From Lytechinus pictus (lineage: Eukaryota; Echinodermata; Echinoidea; Temnopleuroida; Toxopneustidae): a stretch of DNA of 64,000 nt. The position numbers and the translations under genes are program-made. Shown one piece after another: positions 11,078 through 23,000 of this stretch. Every line of letters starts with the position of its first letter. Within the stretch, counting starts at the first letter, position 1. The notes beneath the pieces were generated by a model. It ran no database searches. It saw only the letters and a program-made list of their open reading frames with translations, and had not been told where the DNA came from. Where the stretch lies: the NCBI RefSeq assembly GCF_037042905.1, contig NC_087245.1, positions 8,199,501 to 8,263,500 on the forward strand, in the 5' to 3' direction.

Positions 11078-14000
11078 GTAAGAATTAACTTTACTCTTTA
11101 GTAAGCAAGAATAGACTACTCGACATTCTCACAATGACTATCATACGACTGTATTCCCAGTTATGCGATTTAGCTTCCGTGCCATGCGAACATTACAATC
11201 ACGAAATCGTGATAGACTTCAGAGAAGAGGCGGTTTATACTAATTGCACGCACCGTTAACAGGGATGGCTTCCTATGTGGTAGACTCTGAAATGACTGGA
11301 GAGAAGAGTTTCTGAATGTTTGTCTATGCCCAGCTTTTAGCTTTTTTTGGTGACTTGAATACAAATAATGCTCCCTTAATTTGACATACGTGTGCAAAGA
11401 ATCAACAGATGACGGTAAATTCATGAAATTCCTTGGCGCTAATGCAGTTTGAACTAGGCCTAGTTATGTGACAAAAAATAATAAAAAAATTATCTGATAG
11501 TGATATCAATAAATTTGGTGTCATTTGAAAACTCTTAAAAGGCCTTTCAAATGATACCAAGAACTCTAATTTTCATCAAGGAATTATAAAGTTATTTCAG
11601 TTTAAGTTGCGCATATTCATCTAAATGTGTGGCCGATGTCTTATTCTTAATGTAAAGTCAATGTAATACATAACCGATTTTTGTGACCTTTTGAACCCAA
11701 GTCTTCAACAGGCTCTAACTTCTTTGTTTTGGGGCCCTTTGGAGTAATTTTGGTATGAATGGAAAGGTGAAAGAACGCTCAATTGATGTGTAATCATGTC
11801 ACTTTGTAATTTTTTTCTTAATATGTGTACAATAATTTCTTCTAATTAATTCAAATTAATTATTCCAATTATGCATTGTTTTTGCCAAATGATGGTGATC
11901 ATGATAGATAATTTATGAAATTTAGTTGGCATCGAAACAGCATCATGTGGGAGATAATTTTCGGCAAGACTTCCCTAAAATTAAACAAAAAATATGGAGA
12001 AGGTTTGTCAAGAATTAAATATACTCACTTGTGTTAAAATGTATTTTATTGAAATATTTATACTTCTTGATTTGTAGGTTTTTTATGAAGATTGTGGTAA
12101 ATAAAGTTTCAATTTCAATCTAACATATATCTAAGAGATTTAGGAAGGAAAAGTTGGATACATACCTGATACCAAAATGTGGCTTTATTCCGTCAAAATC
12201 TCGAGTGTGTGTAATTCCCAATGTCATCGGTTTATTTAGTCAGAAAAATAAATACCCAATACTCTTGGAGAGTAGACTAGTCGTAATATCGGTTGATAAC
12301 CGACACACGATAACCGTTATGAAACCCATGGCTTTCAACAATTCCTGGTACATGTAGCTCAGTGAGTAAGGCGACAGACTGGAGATGCTTCGTTCTGCAG
12401 CGAGAGGTTCGAATCCAAGTTCCAAGCTAAAGTAAGAAGAAAAAAAGAAGATAAAGAGAATGAAAGAAGGGGGTTTTGGAGAAGTATTTTTTTTAATTAG
12501 TGGAGGGGACATAAAGAAATCTTTCCTAATTTTCTTAATGAAATTGTTTAAAGTATAGTTTTTGTAATTTCTAATGTATTTCTTTGTTTTTCAGGTATAA
12601 ATTACAAGCCTTTTTTCAACTTCAGTATTGTATACATATATGTATGGGGTCTTTTTTGACATGAAAATTATCATTTTGTATTTTGTATGGTTTAAAAATA
12701 ATGTACAAGTGTGCTATTTTCTAATGTATTTGATTGTTTCACCAATTCCTTCTCTTATGTATTTTATAGTTTCAACAATTTGTTATACATGTAGGCCTAT
12801 AATAGCTTTTGATTTTAGAGACCCTGGGCATTTGATTACAATTTAATTAAGCTTTGATATATTTTATCAGTTTTCAATGCATTTCTTAGATTTGTATACA
12901 TATTATGAAGGCCCTGTTTGAGCTCCCTTTTTTTTAAAAAGAAAAATGAATAAATTCAGATTCTAAAGTGAAATCACTGCATATAAATGTAGACATACTT
13001 CCATACTATTATGAAACAAAACAACAAAATTAGCAAGATTTTGTGGAAAAGAACTTCACAATCCAAACTTACCAATCTCTCCATTGATAAACTTGAAAGG
13101 CACCAAATTATTGGTTGAAGACAAAAGAAAAGGAAACGAGTGGTCTATATCTTTAAAAAAAAAACCTGAAAAAAAAACAGATATCAAAGCTCTAAACAAC
13201 AACAAAAACAGACATCAAAGCTCCAAACAACACTAAAAACAAGAGAAACAAAAGTGACACAAAAACTTGTACAAATCCCATCCCCATTTTCCAGTTAGAG
13301 ACACAACCCCCCCACCTGCAACCCTCATGCAAAAAAAGGAAAATTTAAAAAATAGGGGGGAAAAAAGATTGATAAAAAATACAGGACTAGACCCATGTGG
13401 AAATGAACAATTATTTCCTCTGAGTTTTCATGTATTTCCTTACAATCTTGAGTGAAAAAATCAAACAACATAATTTTTGCATTTTAATTTAAAAGTCAAC
13501 ATTCATGATAGGCCTATTCCCCTTTCAAAAGCAAATCCAGTCTCCAAATAATGAAACATGATTTAAAAGTTTCCATATATATTTTTTCTACAAAAGAAAA
13601 AAAATAAACACCATAGATTTTGCATTTTAATTTAAAAAAGTCAACATCAATGTTTCACTTTCAAAAGCAAATCCAGTTTCCAAATGATGAAACGTGATTG
13701 AACAATCAACCACCTTGAGTCACATTGGGAGGAAAATGTATTTTTGCGACAAAATGTATGTATTAAAATCAATATCAGAATAATAAATCTATGGTATAAT
13801 GACAGAAATTTTCAGAAAAAAGCACAATATTATCAAGTAACAAACAATTCAAGATCCAATTCAATCCAGCATGAACAACTCACTATCCACCGCTCCCGTC
13901 ACCCAGCCCACGGCATCGGGCAGCTTGACTGCCGAGAGACTGCCGAGAGACTCTTATATCTGGCCTGCGTGTTGATAGAATCAGCTCAAATTTTGATATT

Positions 14001-17000
14001 TTGCAGATCAATACTAACAGAAAGAGTTGGCGTCCTTGTTTGGAAACATATTTTACTTACCATTACAAATTTCGGTCATTTACGCATCCAAAAATTTGAT
14101 GAACTTTCAAGCGGCGATAAAGCCGCGATATCCATATTGAAACTTACATGTACAGAAAGTGCACATCATCGACTGTCTAAAAAAAGGCATAAAATCGCAG
14201 GCCACAAGTTGCGCATGCACAGTAAACTCCATTTTCGAGGAGAGAGCCAGGACAGAAGCGATGCCACTTGCAGTGAAACTGTGCACGGCCTGTGCAGCCA
14301 AAACCAGCGCTCGCGATGCGGCGGCATTCGCACATACCTGCTGTTTCTCAAGTTTTGCTCCGGCCAACTTCGAGCAAACTTCCCCACCAGAAATCATGAC
14401 ACGTCATGGCAAGTATGTCAGTCATATTTCAAGGTCAATATGCCCACTGCTTTTTGAAATATTTGATCGGGAACAGCTGGCTGCAGTGTATTTCAGCGTC
14501 GATTTCGACGTGACATTGTTCGTGATGAGCACTTCACACATATTGATTTGGCTCACAAAAATATTTTTGCTGCTCTGAAGCCATTTGCCACTGGTATACA
14601 TGAATTCAAGGAAATAAGTGCAGTGAAAAGAGATAATGATGTAAAAGAGTTAAGAGATTTTCCTTTTATATGGGGAAAGAAAATAACTATCCATTAAACA
14701 AATTGTGCATGTATATAAAATGATATGTAATTTGAGGGGAAGGTTGATTTTAAAACAATACATGTATGGCTAAATCTAGAAGTTCCCAAATCGTTTGTTT
14801 TTATACAGGGGCCACCTCGCCTATCTAGCATGACTGCAGCTATCATGCTATTGACTGGTCATGAGGGGGAGATCTTCAGTGCTAGATTCCATCCTAATGG
14901 ACAGACATTGGCATCAGGTTCATTTGACAGGTCTATCTGTGAGTATCTAGGTCTATAATACTAGGGCCGCCGGCCGCATGTTCTGTTGGACTTTCAAAAG
15001 GCAATATTTAGTTCACAATATGCATGTATCATCTCAATGTCATCATTATTATTTTAGATGGGGTAGCAATAAGAAATACGAGAAAGGTTCTAAAAGAACT
15101 TACCCCATGACACTTATCCAACTCACTGGGATCTGAGGGAAAGGGACAGTATAAATCCAAACCAACATTTGTTTTCCTATCTATTACACCTCTATGATAG
15201 CCTGGCTAAGCTGAATGAAAAAAATGTTATGTGAACTTTGTTTGACAATTATTATTGGGTGACAATGTATTGATATGACATTACACATGGTGAGGATCAA
15301 ATACCCTTCTATGCAATAGTGTGCGACAGCCCGAAACAGTTCTTAAACTTGAAATGATCAAAATGTTAATTTTTACAGGCTTATGGTGAAATATGAATCA
15401 TTGTGACTATTCAATGTACTAAACATTTTGTAATTTGTAATAACTATTCTTTACAGAAAATGATCACAATTATGACTTATTTGTTCAAAATTTTATTTAA
15501 AGTTTATTCAATTTCTTAGAAATGTAATTTTGCTTTCCATGCTTTAATGATGCCCTAAATACCCTATGGAAAAAGCTCTTTCAAATAGCCCTAGAAAATC
15601 TTTCTTGTCTTGTTGCTGCCTCTTTTCATTTTGAGGTTTCTCTTTCTTGCATTATTTCTTAAACAGGTGAAGTAAAAATGTTTGGTGACTAAATGTTTTT
15701 AAATTCACTTTGAATTTTGTGTCATACTTTCACTGACTGTTCATATCAAAGCAGTAAGAAGTGTACATCGATACTATATATAAACACCGTTCAGTCTATC
15801 TGCAAGCCCCTGTCTTAATTAGCAAATGAGCAAGATTTATCCAAGTCCTCTTGTGGCTGAATTCATGTCCCTGCAAAATCTCGTGAATTGTGAGACTTTG
15901 TTTCTCAAAGAATTTAACCACTTTTTCCTTGAGTAAAATTGATTATTTTTATACCATATGAAAGAGTAAACATTACTCTTTTATACTGATTATTTCTTTT
16001 GAATAAAATATTTTGATAAATAAGTGAATTTTAGGCATGAAAAGATGCCTCAAACAGAATTTTCTTCCTCTTTTTTCTCTTGCAAATTGTGCAAAATTTT
16101 GTGTTTTAGGCACAAACATTATTTATATCATCAGAAAGCTCAAACTCTACACTTTCTTACTATGTCACTTTTGATATGTGGCACCTTTTAGATGGGTCAG
16201 CAGCCAGCTTTTTCCAACAAAATGCAAGACAAGATTTCTGACATTTCTGAGACGCATAAAATCTAGAGTTCTGATTGGTTGATTAGTGTTTCAAAACATC
16301 AGGCGCGGGTAATTTGATGAGATTACCACTTTGTGAGTGTGACCTTGCAGAGGCCCAGTGTGGGAACATTGGAATTTGCGTGGGTGTGTGGTCTCTATGA
16401 CCAATCAGAGCGCAGTATTCTTGTTTTTAAACTGCTAAATGTACTTGTCCTATGAAAAGCTGGCTGCTGACCCATCTAAGACACCTCTTCTTATAAAAAT
16501 TATATCACATTAAAGCTTAGATCTTCAGCTTTATCATAATCTAAAAATTATTAGGGCCCAACCAGAAATTAAGTGTAAAAACAACAAGTTTTGTTGCATG
16601 AAAATAATTATTTTGTTTCATGTTTAAGATCAAAAGTTTCACCTATGTTACAAAATTGTTTTAAAAATCCAGACACATGACCTGAAATAATTATATTTAT
16701 TCTTTTTAATGATACCAACAACATGAAATTTGGTCAATATTAAGAGCAGCAATGGCCAAATAAAAAGAGGTGTTTTCATCCGCACCAAGCTCATTAACGA
16801 TGCAAAAACCCTCTAGTCATGAATATCACTTGGATAAAAGAAGCTACTTTTTGAGGGCTTGCCGACTGACTGCCATTCTTTCATTTTACTTTCCTAGTTT
16901 TATGGAATGTGTATGGAGAGTGTGAGAACTATGGAGTATTGAAGGGCCACCAAGGTGCAATCATGGAGCTCCACTATAACACTGATGGCAGGTAAGTCTA

Positions 17001-20000
17001 AGTTAACCACTGCTGTAGGATTGGTCAAAGGTCGATCAGATGATAGAGTGTAGTTTTCCCATCAATCATCACTTGCAGACTTGCAGTGATGGAATTTTTT
17101 TGGCTTGTTGATCACATCAGATATATTATGAATCATTATGAGTTTGTCTATTAAAAAATTTGTTGTGAAGATAAAATTCCTTTACAAGTAAGGTCATAAT
17201 TACCTTGCTCAAGCAATATCTATGCGTTTGCAGGCAGTTTACATACATGCGCTATTAGTAAATCTAGCGTTGACAGAATTTTGTATAATAGGAAGCCTTG
17301 ATTTTTAAATACAAATTCTTACTTTGTAGAAGAATATACATATTGGTTTATTTTTTTTAAATGGTTCCAGATGTGAACTACAATGATCTCCTTGATTTCA
17401 GGTGACGAGGCAAACTATAACTTCCTCGGCAAGCTGGATGTACTCGCTATCTCTCATCAGCTTTGCTTCAGAAAAATAGCTACATCCAACTTGGCTTGAA
17501 GATGATAGTTTGCCCATCACCTTCACTAACAAAGGTTATTTGCTACTATCTATCATTCCATCTATCATTTTTCATTCTTAATTTTCTTTTTTATCACTTT
17601 CCCATATGCAACTGTCCTCTCGTAATTTGATTTTTGGTATATAGAGATAAAATATGGTGTATCAGCTTGCAGTGTTGACATCTGGCAAAACAAAAGATCT
17701 TTAACAGCTGGTTGTGATCTGGCAAAACAACATTAGCATACATAGCCAAAATTTGGAAATTGAAAATCCTACTCTGATCGCGCGATTCCCAAACTTTCCG
17801 GGATGGTCAACACCGTGCCAAAAAAGGACAAACATTTCTAAACAGCAGCGAGCTTGCAAAAATTTTGTCCTTAACAAGATATTAGATTTAGACATCATAA
17901 AACAAAATCTTATTTACCCTTTTACTTTCATTTTCTACTAGTTATCACTAGAAAGCAGAATAAAAGCACAGTTTTGTGCAATTATAATTTTTCATTTTCA
18001 CAATTATCCAATGATAATGTAAAAATAATTTAGAAAATTTAAATAAATGAATATGACAAAAATAATCACAATGAAACAAAAACATTGAAAAATATATTAT
18101 ATAGACCGAAATAAAGCGTTTGTCAATGACTGCTGCGTGATGATGAAGCTACAATTCAGCCTGACTGAAACATGGCGTGGGCCTACCGCCGCTACGCCGC
18201 GCCGGTACCATATGCCAATGCAATACAGTCATACTATAATAGTCACTCAAATAAAACCATGGAAAGATGATTAAAAATCCAACTAGATTAAGAGTCCATA
18301 GCCACAGGTGCAGAATCAAACACTAAGAAAAACTGTAGAGGTGAAAATAATCATGGACTTCGCTAAGATAAGTCGAAACCTCACCGCTGAAAGCTTACGA
18401 TCCCCCAGACATAACACCGCATTCCTAACCAACGGCCAGCCAGGCCCAGCGGCCCAGTGCTTCAGCGAGAGGCCCACCTCATGGAACAAGCAACCTCATG
18501 CCATCGCACACTCATGAGATCTCAATGGAAACATGTGAGATGTGTAAAATACGATTTTCATGCTGAATGCACGTATGTGCGCACTCAAAAGTGTCTTTAA
18601 AGCATTGCAGTGCGTCAGAAATACATAAGGCAACGCTAAAAGCGTTTGAGTGCTAAAATATGTAAATTTATTCCCCTCCAATGTTAAAAATCATATTGCT
18701 ACGATTTTCCCTCTTTTTAATCTAAAAAATCGTAACAAATGCTCCAAAATACGATTTAATCATATTGGTTGGCAGGTATGCGTTAGTTGATCTACATTCT
18801 TCTACCAGATTATTTGAATGAAAAATGTGAAAATTACTGAATTTCTTACAATTGATTTGAAAACTTGAATTTTTCCTGAGGAAATATTTTTTTTACATCC
18901 AAAATCTAAAAACCTTTAAAAAAATGTTAAAGGAAAAAGAATGAAAGAAAGGAACACGGGTTTTCCAGATCATAGTTGCATGGCAAATCTCACTTAATCG
19001 ACAAGATTATTAAACATCTTGAATGTAAGGATTATATTCCAGACTATTATATGAAAGAAAAAAAACATCTGAAGGAAAGAATACTGTACTCAAAACATCC
19101 TAGGTATATTATCTTTTCCCTACATGTATATATTTCAAAAGTGACTCATCGTTTAGGGAAACATAAAAATATTCAAAAGAAATTAGTCATTATAATGGTA
19201 TATGTATTAATATGTGCAGGTCCAAGAGTCCCAATTTTATGTATTTTTGTACTTGATTGTCTTTCCAGTCAGATTGTGTCCTGTGCGACGGATAAGATGG
19301 TATGTCTATGGGATACAGAGACAGGAGCTAGGGTGAAGAGAATGAGAGGACATACATCATTTGTCAATTCATGTTACTATGCTAGGAGAGGTCCTTCATT
19401 AGTCACCAGTGGTAGTGATGATGGCACCATCAAAGTAAGTCTAGGACCCTGTTTAACAAGGAGTTGCTAATGATTGGAATCAAACTCAAATTGTAATTTG
19501 ATGTTAATTTTCTAATCTCTAATTTGAGATCAACATCTGTTGAGCTTAATTAAAATCTTGTGAAAGTATATTGTCAGTGAAAAATTATTTTAAAAACTGT
19601 TGTATTTGCATTATGATAACATTAAATCTGTTGTATTTTCACACTGTTGTATGGGCATCATGGTCCGAAATTGAGTTTCTAATAACTTGATTACTCTATG
19701 AATTCTTCACTGACAAAATACAAACTTTAAGCCCTGATGAAGTGCATGTAGTTATGAGTGGTTACCAACAAACCAAATTACATGAGTCTTGATCTAACCA
19801 TTGAAATCATGATAAATAATGACTGACTATAAAGCAGTTATTGGATAACATCCATTTTTATTTTGACTACTTTGGTTGTATAGATTTGGGATACAAGAAA
19901 ACGAGGCTGTGCCCAGACGTTCCAAAGTACTTACCAGGTCTTAGCTGTTTCCTTCAATGATACCAGCGACCAGATTATATCCGGTGGTATTGACAATGAT

Positions 20001-23000
20001 ATCAAGGTAAGTCAGTTTAGGGCATTTTCTATTATCTAGTGAATACCAAGGGAATAATTTTTCTTTGTTGATAAAGAAATCAAGTTGGGTATTTGTGATC
20101 TAATCACTTTACAAGTCCTGAGGTGTCAGTTTTCTTTTTGCCCTTATTTTCCACACTCTAATATTATGTTGACTCAGGAGGTGGTAAAATAAGAGGAGGA
20201 AATTAGTAACATTTGATGCAAAATAACATCTCTGTTGTGGAGATCACAATGTGCTCAAGAATAGATGGTCAGAAGTTTCCTATTATATTTAATAGAAAAT
20301 CTTTTGTGAGTGCATCTATTAGCAAACCTGGCTGTTGTTACATGGTTGATAAATGATTTGTATTGTGTTTCTCTTCATACAGGTGTGGGATCTGAGAAAG
20401 AATGGACTACTCTACAAGATGTCTGGTCATAGTGACTCTGTGACTGGGTTAGAACTAAGTCCAGATGGGTCCTATATTGTTTCAAACTCCATGGATAATA
20501 CGTGTAAGTATTATGTGAAAACATGTTATTGATTTCTCATACATGTATTTTAAAATCATTTACACATTTTTGCATGGACGTTAGCATAGGTAACAAGAAA
20601 CGTGACAATAGTACACTATTACAGTGCAGGGTTGAACTTCATTCTGATGATGCTTCATCTTTACATGAAAGTCTGTTGAATGATCAAATCTCAATATTCT
20701 ATTTGCCCTTTCCTTGGATGTATATATATTTTTTTCATTTCAAAAGTTGGTAGGTATGATTATAAAGCTTGTTTTTTCAACTCCTCTCAAAATCACTACC
20801 AGTACTTTTTCTTACTAGTATGAAATCATATTGTATAATCCTGATTTTATATCTTAATGTGTAAAGTCATTTATGAATTTCTTTTCTTTTCCTGACTGTT
20901 CTCAAGTACGAATTTGGGATGTACGACCGTTTGCTTCACCAGAAAGATGTGTGAAGATATTCCAGGGACACCAACACAACTTTGAAAAGGTGAGTGATGT
21001 TACTAAATACATGTGCGGACGATTGCCAAGATCAGAAGCTGGGAGGGGGTGCATGATACCTCCAAAATAGCTGAGTCTTTTAATAGGGTCCTGCCAATAC
21101 CATTGTGTTGTGCAACCTCATTGAACATGTCAACAGCACATGTCACTTGATCATGATCTGACTATTGTGGTAAGTATGACTAAGAGTCGTACGTAAATGC
21201 CTATTTGCATGTGGTATAAAAGGAATGGCCGCATTAGTCAGATCATGCCAAAAGGACGTGCACTACTGTGTATTGATCAATAAGATTGCACGTTTCATAT
21301 TGTTTATGTGTTGCAATTTAAGTGCGACTCTAAGTCATACTTAAATCTTTGTGAAACACCCCCAGGGCTCCAAAAGTGACTATTAACTCCTTTTGAAATA
21401 GCCCAGAGTTTCTGAGTTTCCCCATGGTCAGTTCTTGCAGCTAAAAAATCATTAACAGATAAATGTACAAATGAACTTGCTATTGTTGCTAAATGTCATA
21501 AGTGTCTAGAAAGGGATTTAATGGTAAAAGACAGTAGTTGCAGCAAACAATTATTTCATGAGAAAGTCTTCAAAATCAAGGTTAATAGTCAAAATATTAT
21601 TATTATCATACATCTAGATCTGGTACATTAATGTAAAGTGATCTTTGTAAAATCATGAAATCTTAGCTCAAAATCGATAATTATCATGATCACTTAAACA
21701 GAAAAGCATATGTGGGACAGTGTATTAATTATGCTTAAAAAAATACAGGAGATTTGATGGAATTCCGTGCTTATTTTACTCAATTCTCCGCAATTACGCG
21801 TTTTCTTCCAGAGTCATTTGTCACATATTTTTATTTATACATACAAACACTTCGGTGGCAATTTCTTTGGATTCTGTTCAAACTCATTTTGAGATCGTTA
21901 CCACAACTGGTATTTATCTTTAGCCTATGTACTATAAATTGAAAATTATCCACTTGACTATGCCTTTTCAAATCTCTTATTCTATTGATGTAGAATTTAT
22001 TACGATGTTCATGGTCTCCTGATGGTAGTAAGGTTGCAGCTGGATCAGCTGATCGTCATGTCTATGTATGGGATACCACATCAAGGAGAATCCTTTACAA
22101 GCTACCTGGCCATGTTGGCTCTGTCAATCAGATTGACTTCCATCCTCATGAACCTATCAGTAAGTTACAAAAACTGGACTTAAAGGGAAAGTTAACCTGA
22201 CGAAAAGTTTGTAGTAAAAATACCAGAAAAAAATAAAACAAAATGCTGGTGAAGGTTTGGGAAAAATCTATCAAAGATCAAAAAAGTTATTAGAATTTTA
22301 AGTTTTTGATTTGTGATATCATAAATGAGCAGGTGCCCCATATCTTACGTTGTATAAAATGCATGAATATCAATTTTTAATGGTTCAAAATGACTAAAAT
22401 ATTTTTCCTTTAAGGAGAGGGTGTGAAATGATTTATCTGTTGATATACTGAAGGTACACTAAAAACGACATTTCATTGACTTTTTTCATTTTTAATTCAC
22501 GATGCATAAAAAGCTGCTCGCATAAGACGTCACAAATGAAAAATTACACTTCTAATAACTTTTTAAATCTTTGATGGATTTTCCTCAAACCCTTCACTAA
22601 TATGTTTCTATTATTTTTCTGCTAATTTTACATTAAATTTTTTGTCAGGGTGAACTTCCCCTTTTAATATGTTGATGAATTTATTTTTGGAGAAAGGAAG
22701 AAAAATGTCCACTTAAATCAAACAGGTGACAAGCAACAAGCAAGTGCACAAATCGATCCAAGGCTCTCCAAGGCCATATTTTGATGGGCTTAAATGCCCC
22801 TCTCAGCCTCAGAGATTTCTGTGTTCTTTTTAAATTTTCCCCATCTGTGCTGTAAAAGATGTTACCTATAGAAAATGGTCAGGCCCTAAATGGAATATAA
22901 ATTCAAGTCCTGCAAGCTGCAATCTCTTTGTTTTATATATTTCAACCAGGGCAGTGTAGAATGTACAAACAGCCTCAACTTGTCACTAAATTTCATATCC

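Larger units (their letters stand above)
11078..14808 (+). other. SNRNP40: SNRNP40 intron 1 (3.7 kb)
   Basis: GT-AG intron. It holds a tRNA-like segment (12352-12420), a diverged tandem duplication (13476-13699) and a GC- and CpG-richer island from about 13870 to 14430, unlike the AT-rich flanks. The island carries coding-like fragments on both strands that are reported separately. A short inverted repeat (ATTTGAAA arms, 11517-11557) lies near the 5' end. Confidence 0.7.

Noticed and set aside
18976-19470. 164-codon plus-strand frame
   Set aside because: Only 19269-19434 is exon (SNRNP40 exon 4); the upstream part is intron that happens to stay open.
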